From: CBDEGU01 sp965238045
Lineage (GTDB): Bacteria > Acidobacteriota > Terriglobia > Bryobacterales > UBA6623
NCBI GenBank assembly: GCA_965238045.1
Contig: CBDEGU010000012.1
Location: 2,108,001-2,172,000 of the forward strand
DNA: 64,000 nucleotides
Direction: 5' to 3'
The translations under genes and the position numbers were made by a program. Under the pieces are notes generated by a model. It did no database searches and was not told where the DNA came from. It saw only the letters and a list, made by a program, of their open reading frames with translations. This document shows, one piece after another, positions 53,549-62,867 of this stretch (position 1 is the first letter of the stretch; the number at the start of each line of letters is the position of its first letter).

Positions 53549-56116
53549 ATGCAGACGCGTATTCCTCTTTCCCTCGCGCGGCGTGTCGTTGCAGGTTCGA
53601 TAGCTGCGTTCTGTCTGTGTCTCATCTGCGGCCCGCGGCCGGGCTTGGCGGCGTACCAAGCGCCTGGCCTGCTGGCGACCTACAGCGATGCCAGTCACAG
53701 CGTCCATCTCGTCGTGCCGGTTCCGAATTTCTATCTCGGTCCGGACGAATCGCTTCATCCCTCGCTGGCGCCCGCGTTCCAGGCCGAATGGGCGGGTTCG
53801 ATCTCGATCCTCAAGGCGGGCGGCTACCGGTTTGGCGGCGGTGCGCGAGTCTACATCTCAGGCCGCGAAGCAGGCGGCGAGGCGGTCCCGCTCAGCGCCG
53901 GTCTCCATCCGATTCGCATCACCTACCAGCGGCGGCCCGGCGCCAGCGCCCTGCGGCTGAGCTGGGTTAGCGAACATTTCCCTTCCGAGGCCATCCCCAG
54001 TTCGGCGTTCTCCCACGACCCGGTGGGCGAATCCAAGCCCGACCAGCGCATCGCGAAAGGCAGACGGCTGGCCGCCGGCCTCGGTTGCGTGAACTGCCAC
54101 AGTGCTGATTCGCCGTCGCTCAAATCACGTCCGGGTCCCAACCTTAGCGGCGCGGGCTCGCGCCTTCGCGCTCCTTGGATCTATACGTGGCTCGACAATC
54201 CCTCGGCGTTCCGCTCCGACGCCCTGATGCCTTCCAGCCGCGATGAGCGAGAGCGCCGCGACGTCACCGCCTACCTTGTCTCTCTTAGCGCGCGGGAGGC
54301 TATTCCAGAAGTAAAGAAGCCCTCGGCGCAAGACGAGCGAGCCGGGATGACCAAGCTTGGCTCGCTCGGCTGCATCGCCTGCCATAGGAAGGACGTGCTT
54401 TCTCTGGCCGGTCTCGGCTCGAAGACGACCCTCGCGGCACTGGCGTTCTATCTCCAGAACCCGGGCAGGATCGACGCGAGTGGCACGATGCCGTCGATGC
54501 TGCTGAGCAGCCAGGAGGCGATCGAGTTTGCAAGCTATCTGGTGCTTTCACGAGATGAGGCGTTTGAGCAGGACTTCTCGGGTGGCGACGCGGCACGGGG
54601 CGACGCGGCACGGGGCGATGAGGCACGGGGCAAGGCTCTGGTTCAGTCGCGGGGCTGTCTCGCCTGCCACGCGCTGAGCGATCCCGAGCCTTTGGCGAAC
54701 CAGCAGTCCGCTCCACCGCTCGCGAGCCTCTCGGCCGAGCGCGGATGCCTGGCCGATGATCGCCCCGACCATGTTCCCCTCTACAGGCTCGAGAGCGGCG
54801 AACGCAACGCGCTGCGGGCTTTTGTTCGAAGCTATCGCGAGAACCCGGATGTCAGCGCGGCGCCGGTTCATGATTTCTATCGCGATGTCGAGCAACTCAG
54901 GTGCCTGAACTGCCATCGCATGAACCAGGTCGCGCCTCGAGGTCTGATTGCGGAGTCCGCGCCCGCGCTGACAGACCTGGGCGCGAAGATGCGCCCTGGC
55001 TGGCTAAGGGGCGTTGTTAGCGGAGATCTCCGGATTCGTGAATGGCTGACGCTGCGCATGCCCGCTTATTCGCGTGGTCGCGGCGGCGCGATCGTCGCGG
55101 GATTCGCGCAAGCCGCCGGCGTCGCGCCCGGTGAGGGAGACGACAACGTTCGGACGACCGCCGCCGAGCAGGCTTCCACCGCGCAGGCCTCCGCCGCGCA
55201 AATCACCGGGGTCGCGATGCTCGGAACCAACGCAGCCCAAGGCGGCCTCTCCTGCATCACCTGCCACGGGGTGGGCGAGCAGGAGGCGCTGGGCGAGGAC
55301 GGCCCGCCGCTCACGCGCGTTGCCGAGCGGCTGCGCTATGACTGGTACCGGCGCTGGATGCTCAACCCGGCGCGTATTCTCTCGGGCACGTCGATGCCCG
55401 CCTACTTCGCTTCGCTCGAGCCCGCTGAGGCGAGTGCCAAGATCGATGCCCTTTGGGCCGCGTTTTCGATGGGCGAGACCATGCCACTTCCCGAAGGTTT
55501 TGCCTTTTCCCGGGCCGGCCCCGAAGAGGAATCACGGCCGGTTCCGGTGGACGAGGCGATCGTCATTCGCTGGGACATGCCCGAAGCCACGCCATCGGCG
55601 ATCGCGGTCGGGCTGCCCGGTGGTGTTTCCTATTGCTTCGACGCCGGCCGGTCGCAACTCCTCTACGCCTGGCTCGGAGGATTCGTCGACGTCACGGCGA
55701 CTCTCCACGAAAAACGCGACCGCGAAACCAAGCTCACCCGAACCGTCGATATCGGCGGAGAAATCTATTACCGGGCCAAAGAGTTTCCGATTCGTATCGG
55801 CGACCGGAAGCGTCTTCCACAGCGAAAGTTTCGGGGCTACCGGCTCATCGATAGCTATCCCGAGTTTCACTACGAAGTGGACGGTGCCAGTGTCTACGAG
55901 CGCGTGAGTGCGGCTCCGGGCAGGGACGGGATCGTACGTGAGTTTCGGATCAGTAAGGTCCGGCAGCCGATGTGGTTCCTTCCCAGTGTGGGCAATGACG
56001 TCGCGGGCAATGGCGTCGCGGTTACGTCTTCACTCGCCGCCGAGCAGCCTGGCGTGCTGCGGATACCCGAAGGATCTGACGTAAGGTTTACGGTCACGCT
56101 GGTCAAACGAAAGTGA
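53549..56116 (+). CDS. PA14-like plus pentahaem cytochrome c protein
   Basis: An 855-residue exported protein. After the signal (GSIAAFCLCLICG) a PA14-like beta domain (residues 40-145: GLLATYSD, AEWAGSISILKAGGYRFGG, HPIRITYQRR) is followed by five haem c sites CxxCH at 180, 275, 370, 452 and 569, each in a class I cytochrome domain. The last 230 residues form a beta-rich domain without haem. A short Asp-Ala-Ala-Arg-Gly tandem repeat lies at 346-362. It overlaps the propeller gene by four bases. Multi-haem electron transfer at the cell envelope is expected; partners unknown. Confidence 0.87.
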   Translation: MQTRIPLSLARRVVAGSIAAFCLCLICGPRPGLAAYQAPGLLATYSDASHSVHLVVPVPNFYLGPDESLHPSLAPAFQAEWAGSISILKAGGYRFGGGARVYISGREAGGEAVPLSAGLHPIRITYQRRPGASALRLSWVSEHFPSEAIPSSAFSHDPVGESKPDQRIAKGRRLAAGLGCVNCHSADSPSLKSRPGPNLSGAGSRLRAPWIYTWLDNPSAFRSDALMPSSRDERERRDVTAYLVSLSAREAIPEVKKPSAQDERAGMTKLGSLGCIACHRKDVLSLAGLGSKTTLAALAFYLQNPGRIDASGTMPSMLLSSQEAIEFASYLVLSRDEAFEQDFSGGDAARGDAARGDEARGKALVQSRGCLACHALSDPEPLANQQSAPPLASLSAERGCLADDRPDHVPLYRLESGERNALRAFVRSYRENPDVSAAPVHDFYRDVEQLRCLNCHRMNQVAPRGLIAESAPALTDLGAKMRPGWLRGVVSGDLRIREWLTLRMPAYSRGRGGAIVAGFAQAAGVAPGEGDDNVRTTAAEQASTAQASAAQITGVAMLGTNAAQGGLSCITCHGVGEQEALGEDGPPLTRVAERLRYDWYRRWMLNPARILSGTSMPAYFASLEPAEASAKIDALWAAFSMGETMPLPEGFAFSRAGPEEESRPVPVDEAIVIRWDMPEATPSAIAVGLPGGVSYCFDAGRSQLLYAWLGGFVDVTATLHEKRDRETKLTRTVDIGGEIYYRAKEFPIRIGDRKRLPQRKFRGYRLIDSYPEFHYEVDGASVYERVSAAPGRDGIVREFRISKVRQPMWFLPSVGNDVAGNGVAVTSSLAAEQPGVLRIPEGSDVRFTVTLVKRK

Positions 56117-57750
56117 AATCACCACTCACATTGCAGGCGCCGATCACCGCGCAGGCAACGATCCCAGCGCGGCGGGAGTCGCCGCCCCCCGATCGGCCAG
56201 CCATGCCTGGGCGGCTTCTTGCGGACCGCGGCAGTGGCGATCGTGCGCTGGCCGCGACGTCCCTATTGGTACTGCTTGCCTGCGGCGCACCCAGTGTCGC
56301 TGTGGCCCAAGTCCCCGCCACAAGCTACCGGGTAGAAACCATCGCCACGCCGAAGGGCATCGCCCCCGAGGTCAGCGCTGTCGCCTTCGGACCCGACGGC
56401 CGTCTTTACGCCTGCTTCCGGCGAGGCTATATCTACTCGATGGACCCGGCCACCAAGCAATGGAGAAAGTTCGCCTCGGGTTTGCACACGCCGCTTGGGA
56501 TCTTGGCGGGCAAGAAGGGCGAGTTCTTCGTCGCGCAGATCCCGGAGCTAACACGGGTCGCCGACACGGACGGCGATGGCGCGGCGGACGTTTATGAGAC
56601 CATTTCCGATGGCTGGGGACTGTCGGGAAACTACCACGAGTTCATCGCCGGTCCGGTGCGCGACCGCGAGGGCAACTTCTATATCTCGCTGGGTCTAGCC
56701 TCGGGCGGGGCCAATCCGCGTCCTCCGACGCGCGGGGAAGTGACCGTCCGCGGACGGCGGGCCGACCAGCCGAAAGAAGGCAACGTGAACCGGGTCGGGC
56801 ACTATTCGCCGGTTCCCTACCGCGGCTGCGCCGTCAAGATCTCACCGCAAGGCCGGCTGTCGCTTTTCGCCTGCGGCTTCCGTCAGCCCAACGGCATCAC
56901 GATCAGTCCGCAAGACGAGATCTTTGTCGCCGACAACCAGGGTGACTGGGTCGGAACCTCGCCGCTGCATCACGTGACCGAGGGCGCGTTCCACGGACAC
57001 CCCGCCTCGCTGAACTGGGATCCGGCGTTCGGCGGCCGCGATCCGGTCGAGATGAGCGTGCGCGAGCTGGACCGGAAACGTAAACTGCCCGCCATCCTGT
57101 TTCCCCAGAACGACATGGGCGGATCGGTCGCCGAGCCCGTCTACGACCTGAGCGAAGGAAGCTTCGGCCCCTTCGCCGGTCAAATGTTCGTGGCCGAGTG
57201 GACCTATCCGCGGATTCACCGCGTCGATCTGGAGATCGTGGACGGCGAGTACCAGGGAGCAACGTTTCCCTTCGTCTACGAGAACGGCCTGCAGAGCGGC
57301 AACAACCGCATGACGTTTTCGCCCGACGGCAAGAGTCTCTACGTCGCGCAGACATCCCGCATCTGGGGCTCGGCCGAAGGCCTGCAGAGAATCATCTGGA
57401 CCGGCAAGGTTCCCATGGAAATCCTGACCATGCGGCTGACCAACACAGGGTTCGATCTCCGCTTCACCAAACCCGTCGACCCGGCGACGGCGCGAGAGTC
57501 TTCCGCCTATCCGATGGTCTACTACTACTACCGGTATCACGGCGACTACGGCGCGCCGAAAACCGGTGTGACGCCGGCGAAGATCACCAGCGTCGCGGTG
57601 TCGGAAGACGGCCTGGGCGTTTCGCTGACTCTTGACCAGCTCGTGCCGCGGCGTCTCTATGAACTCCGTCCGTCGGGCATCCAGGCCGCCGACGGCGAGC
57701 CCCTCGCCACCACGATCGCCGCATACACGCTCAACCGGCTCAAGCGCTGA
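56113..57750 (+). CDS. L-sorbosone/glucose dehydrogenase-like beta-propeller protein
   Basis: 545 residues from GTG 56113, which overlaps the cytochrome stop (GTGA). A long N-terminal leader (about 65 residues) ends in a hydrophobic segment (AATSLLVLLACGAPSVAVAQ). The six-bladed propeller follows: VSAVAFGPDGRLYACFRRG, VADTDGDGAADVYETISDGWG with an EF-hand-like calcium loop, and CGFRQPNGITISPQDEIFVADNQGDW. Such proteins occur with multi-haem cytochromes in Planctomycetes and Acidobacteriota. PQQ or other cofactor binding cannot be confirmed; it may donate electrons to the pentahaem partner. Confidence 0.82.
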   Translation: MKSPLTLQAPITAQATIPARRESPPPDRPAMPGRLLADRGSGDRALAATSLLVLLACGAPSVAVAQVPATSYRVETIATPKGIAPEVSAVAFGPDGRLYACFRRGYIYSMDPATKQWRKFASGLHTPLGILAGKKGEFFVAQIPELTRVADTDGDGAADVYETISDGWGLSGNYHEFIAGPVRDREGNFYISLGLASGGANPRPPTRGEVTVRGRRADQPKEGNVNRVGHYSPVPYRGCAVKISPQGRLSLFACGFRQPNGITISPQDEIFVADNQGDWVGTSPLHHVTEGAFHGHPASLNWDPAFGGRDPVEMSVRELDRKRKLPAILFPQNDMGGSVAEPVYDLSEGSFGPFAGQMFVAEWTYPRIHRVDLEIVDGEYQGATFPFVYENGLQSGNNRMTFSPDGKSLYVAQTSRIWGSAEGLQRIIWTGKVPMEILTMRLTNTGFDLRFTKPVDPATARESSAYPMVYYYYRYHGDYGAPKTGVTPAKITSVAVSEDGLGVSLTLDQLVPRRLYELRPSGIQAADGEPLATTIAAYTLNRLKR

Positions 57751-57798
57751 GCAGCACGCAGGAACTGGGCGCGGGAACTGGGCGTATGAACCGGGCGG

Positions 57799-59322
57799 CT
57801 ACGGTGACTTCTCGTCCGAGTTGATCGACTCAGACCACTGGGCCAGTTGCCGAGCGGCCACGTCGCGGCCACCTAAGCCAAACGCGATTGCCACGGCCAC
57901 GGCCGCCGAACCCAAGATCAGGCCGAACGCCAGGTTGATGATCTCATTCGCTAAACCCATATGGCGCAATGCCATCGCGCCGGTCAGCGCCAGGACGGAG
58001 ACCCGCGTCACGGTCGCCAGCAATCCGGCTTGTGCCGTGCTGCTGGCGCTCACCGCCCCCGAGGCCACCTTGGCCAGGAAGAGACCGATGGCAAAGATGA
58101 TCAAACCGACCAAGATGTGGCCGGCAAAATCGAGAAACTCAGCCATCAGATCCGACACCGCCGAAAAGCCAAGCAGATTCGCTGCTTCTGTCGCCGCGAA
58201 CAGCATGATCACGATCAGGGCAAGAGAACCCACTATGGCCGACGGAGACTTCGCATCGTCTCCCGGCGTCCCATCCTCCGCCGCCCCGGCGCCGATCCCG
58301 AGCCGCGAAGGAAGCGAGTTGAACCCGACGCCTTTCAGCAGGTTGGTTACAAGGCCCGAGGCCACACGCCCGACCATATAAGAAATCACCAGCACCAGAG
58401 CGGCCGCGAAGATCGTTGGCACCGCTTCGAGGATCATGTTCAGCATATTGCTCAACGGCTGCGTGATGGCGTCGAGCTGCAATGCGCTTAGCGCGGTAAT
58501 CAGAATTGGAATGAAGATGAATACGTAAGCGACCAAGCCGAGCACGGCGGAAAGTTTCTGGCCGCCCAGCACGCCCTCGAGACCGACACGCTCGCTCAGC
58601 GCGTCGGCGCCGATCGCCGCCAGCAGACTGGTGACAATCCGCTGAATCACGCGCGCCAGGAACCAGCCGACGGCCAGCGTCATCGCCGCGGTAAATAGAT
58701 TGGGCAGGAACCCGGTCATCTCATTGACGATCTGATGAACCGGGTCCAGCATGCCTTCGAGAGCCAGCGTATCGAGAATGCCTGGCAGGAACAGCAGAAA
58801 CACAAACCAGTAGACGGCGTCGCCCATCGTCTTGGCCAGCGACCCATCTCCGACCGGCTCGCCCGTCTTGTCGGCAAGACGCTGTTCAAATTTCGAAGCG
58901 CGAAGAAGGCGAGTCAGAACCAGCCGCAGGCCCGAAGCAACCAGCCAGGCAACCAGCAGCAAGGCACTAGCCCCCAGAAGGCGCGGAGCGAATGCAAAGA
59001 GTTGCGCCAGCAGCTCTCTAAGGGGCTCGGTCAGCATGGTCAGACCCAGGGTCTGAAATACGGCCACCAGGACAAAGAGCATCAGCAGATAGTAGACGCC
59101 GCGGCTGACCCAGCTTTCGATGTCGATGTGTGCGGCGCGTTCGTCGCCGGCGACCCATGTCGCCAGCCGGTTGTCGAGCGTCGTGCGGCGAAGCGCCGCC
59201 TTGACCGCCGCCGCGACCATCAAGGCGATCAGCCACCCACAAACGAGCACGGCAAGACCGGCCCCCAGCCTCGGCAGATAGGGCCCAACGACCTGAATCA
59301 TCTGTTGCCATAGAGCTTCCAT
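57799..59322 (-). CDS. MscS-related mechanosensitive-channel-like protein with repeated TM helices
   Basis: A 507-residue inner-membrane protein with about 11 hydrophobic segments. The pattern of repeated pairs (LPRLGAGLAVLVCGWLIALM; APRLLGASALLLVAWLVASGL; LPNLFTAAMTLAVGWFLARV; VPTIFAAALVLVISYMVGRV) matches the conserved TM helix repeats found in MscS-like proteins, and the last part FGLILGSAAVAVAIAFGLGGRDVAARQL resembles the MscS pore-lining segment. AGGAGG lies ten bases ahead of the ATG. No soluble MscS beta-domain follows, so it may be a membrane-only relative rather than a full channel. Confidence 0.82.
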   Translation of the reverse strand: MEALWQQMIQVVGPYLPRLGAGLAVLVCGWLIALMVAAAVKAALRRTTLDNRLATWVAGDERAAHIDIESWVSRGVYYLLMLFVLVAVFQTLGLTMLTEPLRELLAQLFAFAPRLLGASALLLVAWLVASGLRLVLTRLLRASKFEQRLADKTGEPVGDGSLAKTMGDAVYWFVFLLFLPGILDTLALEGMLDPVHQIVNEMTGFLPNLFTAAMTLAVGWFLARVIQRIVTSLLAAIGADALSERVGLEGVLGGQKLSAVLGLVAYVFIFIPILITALSALQLDAITQPLSNMLNMILEAVPTIFAAALVLVISYMVGRVASGLVTNLLKGVGFNSLPSRLGIGAGAAEDGTPGDDAKSPSAIVGSLALIVIMLFAATEAANLLGFSAVSDLMAEFLDFAGHILVGLIIFAIGLFLAKVASGAVSASSTAQAGLLATVTRVSVLALTGAMALRHMGLANEIINLAFGLILGSAAVAVAIAFGLGGRDVAARQLAQWSESINSDEKSP

Positions 59323-59569
59323 TTCTCGTTAACCTCCTGGCTCGCAACCATGCTTCCGTCCGGATCGAACCAAGGCCATGATAGCGCACGTCGAAAGTAA
59401 AATCCCAGATTCGTCTGCCAGAAACCCTGCCCATCTCGGTCAGTGAGGGCCGTCCGGGATTCGGCGGCGGACGAATCGTTCGCTGGAGAAGCAACCCTGC
59501 TCGTCTGCTCTGATTCGGCAAGGATGGCGCAGTGGATCACCGCGGCTGGTGTCTCGCTCTGTGCTGCAC

Positions 59570-59575
59570 TACAAT
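59570..59575 (+). promoter_or_regulatory. -10 box of tRNA-Pro
   Basis: TACAAT, 18 bases before the tRNA. No clear -35 box. Confidence 0.3.
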
Positions 59576-59592
59576 GGAGAATTCAGCCTATT

Positions 59593-59669
59593 CGGGGCGT
59601 AGCGCAGCCTGGTAGCGCGCCTGCTTCGGGAGCAGGAGGTCCGGAGTTCAAATCTCCGCGCCCCGACCA
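59593..59669 (+). tRNA. tRNA-Pro (anticodon CGG)
   Basis: A full cloverleaf of 77 bases with encoded CCA. The acceptor arms CGGGGCG and CGCCCCG pair, the anticodon stem CCTGC/GCAGG encloses TTCGGGA (anticodon CGG), and the T arm CCGGA-GTTCAAA-TCTCC is normal. Confidence 0.95.
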
Positions 59670-59967
59670 TTGTTTTCAATAACTTACAGGAAGTCCATTT
59701 CCCCACTAGAAATCTGTGTCCGCTATGTGTCCGCAATCTCTCCGCCGCTCAGCACTCCGTGACGGCAAATCGCGCTGACCTCGGCAGCTTCATTTGGGCA
59801 CGAAATCGCCAGATCAAGCGTCGCTACTGCAAAACTTCTTGCTCTCCGCGCTGCGCGAATGTTCGGCGAGAGGGCGTCAACGTCGGATAGGTGTCGAGAA
59901 ATAATTTCCCATTGAGCAATCAGGCATCAGAGCCTTCGCAACCCGTCGTCGAGCTGGCCCAAATCGA
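59670..59967. other. region downstream of the tRNA, nothing recognised
   Basis: Contains GTGTCCGCTATGTGTCCGC, a short direct repeat directly after the tRNA. It may be debris of an integrative element that used the tRNA 3' end; no second copy of the tRNA end was found in the window. Confidence 0.35.
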
Positions 59968-60129
59968 GTCCCATCAGGCGACTAGCGAGAATTTTAGCGG
60001 ATAGCGAGTGGGAACGGTTGTTGGACGAAGCCGCTGGCGCGGCAGAGGTGAAGGGGAGGCCGGCGAGTGGGGAAGGATTGAAACTTTGTTGAGGTAGAGG
60101 AATAATGAGCGACCGAGAGGAGGTCGTTC

Positions 60130-61005
60130 ATGACCAAGCTACGTCAGAAGATGATCCAAGACCTGCGGCTGCGCAGCTATTCGCCGCAGACGATTCGGAG
60201 TTATACCAAGGCCGTCGAGGATCTCGCCCGCTACTTCGGCAAGTCGCCGGAGCAACTGGGCCCGAAGCAGATTCGCGAGTATCAGCTTGACTTGATCGAG
60301 CGGCGTAAGCTGGCCGGTGCGACGTTCGGGGTGCGCACGGCGGGGCTGAAGTTCTTCTACAGCCAGACACTCGAGCGACCCTGGGTTGTCGAACGCATCG
60401 CACGGCCCAAGGTCCGGCGTCGCCTACCGGTCGTGCTGAGCCGTGAAGAAGTGACGGCGCTGTTGGACGCCGCGGTGAACCTGAAGCATCGCGCGATCCT
60501 CGCGACGCTCTACGGAGCCGGGTTGCGTCTCGACGAAGTGTTGCAACTCGAAGCGGGGGACATTGACTCGCAGCGGATGGTGATCCTGGTGCGCCGCGGC
60601 AAAGGAGAGAAGCCACGCCAGGTGATGTTGTCTCCCAAGCTACTGGAGTTGCTGCGTCTGTACTGGCGCTGGGCGAAGCCGAACGAGTTGCTGTTTCCCG
60701 GCCGTATCCACGGCGCCCAGCTGCGGCCCTCGGGGGTACGGCAGATCTGCCAAAAGCTTGGTCGCCAGGCAGGCATCCGCAAACCGGTGAGCCCGCACGT
60801 GCTGCGGCATTCCTTTGCCACGCACTTGCTGGAAGCGGGGACGGATCTGCGCACCATCCAGGTCTTGCTGGGGCACGTCAGTCTCAAGACGACGGCGCGC
60901 TATCTGCATGTCTCGGAATTGCGCCTGCGCACGACGCAGAGCCCACTCGAAGCACTCGAGATTCGCGAAGCGCTCACCGACGACGGGGACCGGCGCCGGC
61001 GATGA
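60130..61005 (+). CDS. site-specific tyrosine recombinase of IS91-type element
   Basis: A 291-residue integrase. The SAM-like core-binding domain is at the N-terminus (RLRSYSPQTIRSYTKAVEDLARYFG). Catalytic residues are visible: Arg in LYGAGLRLDEVLQL, the H-x2-R of HVLRHSFATHLLEAG, His in LLGHVSLKTTARY and the nucleophile Tyr in ARYLHV. Length and sequence are close to XerD-like integrases found in front of IS91 transposases. ATG 60130 is preceded by GAGAGGAGG. Confidence 0.9.
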   Translation: MTKLRQKMIQDLRLRSYSPQTIRSYTKAVEDLARYFGKSPEQLGPKQIREYQLDLIERRKLAGATFGVRTAGLKFFYSQTLERPWVVERIARPKVRRRLPVVLSREEVTALLDAAVNLKHRAILATLYGAGLRLDEVLQLEAGDIDSQRMVILVRRGKGEKPRQVMLSPKLLELLRLYWRWAKPNELLFPGRIHGAQLRPSGVRQICQKLGRQAGIRKPVSPHVLRHSFATHLLEAGTDLRTIQVLLGHVSLKTTARYLHVSELRLRTTQSPLEALEIREALTDDGDRRRR

Positions 61006-62207
61006 GCCGGCATCGGCTGGAAGTGGCCGATGTCATTCGCCAACACGAAGGGGAGTTGCTCGAGCGCTGGGGACACCGCCTCTCCGCTCGTCAACGCAAG
61101 GCCCTTCGCGACATCGGTTCGTGTCGCAGCGCCGCCCAGGGCGCTCACATCGAACAGTGCGATTCTTGCTCGCAGGAACGGATCGCGTACAACTCGTGCT
61201 CGAACCGGCACTGTCCGAAGTGCCAGTCGGCGGCGCGTGACCGCTGGCTGGGGGCACGGGCGCAGGAACTACTTCCGGTGCACTACTGCCATGTTGTGTT
61301 CACCGTGCCAGGGGCCCTGGCAATGTTGGCCCTCCAGAATCAGCGACTCTTCTACCGTCTGCTGTTCGAGGCGGCCTCTCAAAGCTTGCAACAACTCGCT
61401 CGCGACCCCAAGCGTTTGGGCGCCCAGATCGGCTTCTTCGCCGTATTGCATACCTGGAACCAGATACTGCTGCCTCATCCGCACCTGCACTGCGTCGTAC
61501 CGGCGGGAGGAATGGCGCTCGACGGCAGCCGATGGATCCGCTGCCGCAAGAAGTTTTTCCTGCCCGTACGGCCTCTGAGCCGCTTGTTTCGCGGCAAGCT
61601 CTTAGACGGTTTGCGGCGGGCGTTCGAACACGGCGAGCTGGAACTCGACCGGCAGCTGGCCCCGCTGACGAAGCCCGAACGTTTTCACTCTTGGCTGCGA
61701 GAACTGAGAACAACCGAGTGGGTGGTCTACCTCAAGCCGCCCATGGCCGGACCCGAACAAGTGCTCAAGTATCTGGCTCGTTATACCCATCGCGTCGCCA
61801 TCTCCAACGGTCGCTTGCGGTCTCTCCACGACGGCCGCCTGCGCTTGCGTTTTCGCAACGCGAAGAACAACCACCGTATCGAGACGATGACGCTCGACGC
61901 GGTCGAGTTCCTGCGGCGCTTTCTGCTGCACGTGCTGCCGAGGGGTTTTGTCAAGATCCGCTACTACGGTTTCTTGGCTCATCGCAGACGCGCGGCGGGC
62001 TTGGCCCGCTGCCGGGAACTCCTCCAGGCGTCCGCGACGAGGGAAGTTTCCCCTGCCTTGTTGAGCAAGGAGCAACGGCGAGCCGTGGAGCGCCGCTGCC
62101 CGCTGTGCGGCGAGGGAAGGCTGCGCGTGGTCGCATGGCTTTCGGCGCTGGAACTGGCGCTACGCGCCGGGGACATGGCCCTGCCCGAGGCTATCGACTC
62201 CTCATGA
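61002..62207 (+). CDS. IS91 family transposase (HUH rolling-circle replicase)
   Basis: A 401-residue protein overlapping the recombinase by four bases. The N-terminal cysteine-rich zinc region (CDSCSQERIAYNSCSNRHCPKCQ in outline, residues about 50-75) is followed by HPHLHCVVPAG, the HUH metal motif, and by YLARYTHRVAISNGRL with the candidate nucleophile tyrosine. A C-terminal zinc pair (CPLCGEG) is kept. It appears complete. Confidence 0.92.
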   Translation: MSRHRLEVADVIRQHEGELLERWGHRLSARQRKALRDIGSCRSAAQGAHIEQCDSCSQERIAYNSCSNRHCPKCQSAARDRWLGARAQELLPVHYCHVVFTVPGALAMLALQNQRLFYRLLFEAASQSLQQLARDPKRLGAQIGFFAVLHTWNQILLPHPHLHCVVPAGGMALDGSRWIRCRKKFFLPVRPLSRLFRGKLLDGLRRAFEHGELELDRQLAPLTKPERFHSWLRELRTTEWVVYLKPPMAGPEQVLKYLARYTHRVAISNGRLRSLHDGRLRLRFRNAKNNHRIETMTLDAVEFLRRFLLHVLPRGFVKIRYYGFLAHRRRAAGLARCRELLQASATREVSPALLSKEQRRAVERRCPLCGEGRLRVVAWLSALELALRAGDMALPEAIDSS

Positions 62208-62208
62208 C

Positions 62209-62440
62209 CCCTCACCGTCTCTTCGCCAACGCAACGCTGCGACGCGCCGTCGCCAGGGGGTGCTTCGCACTCCTGCGCCTGGGTCTTTCCGCGGAGCTGA
62301 TTCGCCCGCCTGCGAGGACTTCGCGGCTTCCATACATCAAAGCAATCCGGGCGATCCAAGCCACGTTCTACTCCCGAAAGGTCCTACTCCTCCTGCCCAA
62401 CGACCAAGCCAATCCCTACAATCCACATAGCCGATCCTGA
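62209..62440 (+). other. IS91-type 3' flank with non-coding frame
   Basis: Sequence after the transposase reads in one frame as a leucine/arginine-rich string but has no recognisable domain. Its wording (NPYNPHSRS at the end) is of the kind found downstream of IS91-like transposases. It is treated as part of the element. Confidence 0.35.
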
Positions 62441-62586
62441 GCCCGGCATCCTCCAACAACCCCTATCGACAATGCGGCGGCCCACGCTGCCACTGCCTCT
62501 CTCCACCGCCCTTCGCCCGCCGCACGGTCGATACGGTCCTAAGGTGTTACCACCAGCTAAGCGCGAAACGGTAGAATTGGACCGTC

Positions 62587-62628
62587 TTGATCGGCCAGAC
62601 CATCAGCCATTACAGTTTCTTGCGACTC
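62587..62628 (+). pseudogene. N-terminal fragment of a Ser/Thr protein kinase gene
   Basis: From TTG 62587 the plus strand reads LIGQTISHYSFLRL, nearly the invariant start of acidobacterial protein kinases (MIGQTISHYRIL...). The glycine-rich loop and all later motifs are absent, so only the first dozen codons remain. A -10-like TAGAAT is at 62572-62577. Confidence 0.45.
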
Positions 62629-62636
62629 ACTTGGTC

Positions 62637-62829
62637 TCAGATCCCGAGATCCGCAAACGCTTTGAGCGAGAAGCCGGTGTCGTCGGTGGAACCGTCGTTG
62701 ACCACGAGAGCCTCCGAGGGACCGTCGACGTTTTCGCGCAGGAAAGCCGTCACCTTTTCGAGCGTAGTGGGCAGCCGTTGTTCTTCGTTGTAGGCAGGGA
62801 CGACGACGGAAAGGGAGGGAAGCCAGTGG
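62637..62829 (-). pseudogene. glycosyltransferase family 2 N-terminal fragment
   Basis: The minus strand reads PSLSVVVPAYNEEQRLPTTL, then VTAFLREN and ALVVNDGSTDDT, the first 55 residues of a GT-A type glycosyltransferase (nucleotide-binding VVVPAYNEE and DDGST-type motif), and stops at 62637 after FADLGI. About 250 residues of the enzyme are missing. The head-on neighbour is the kinase fragment. Confidence 0.65.
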
Positions 62830-62867
62830 GCGCCGGCTTTGAACGAATCACGGAAGGAACTACGGTT

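Larger units (their letters stand above)
59968..62440 (+). mobile_element. IS91-family element with tyrosine recombinase
   Basis: A recombinase gene and a transposase gene overlap by four bases, the usual pair in IS91-like rolling-circle elements. The left limit is placed at GAGTCCCATCAGGCG, similar to a sequence at 41548, and the right limit after the transposase, where the sequence still looks like IS91-type 3' material. The ends of these elements lack inverted repeats, so the borders are approximate. Confidence 0.65.
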
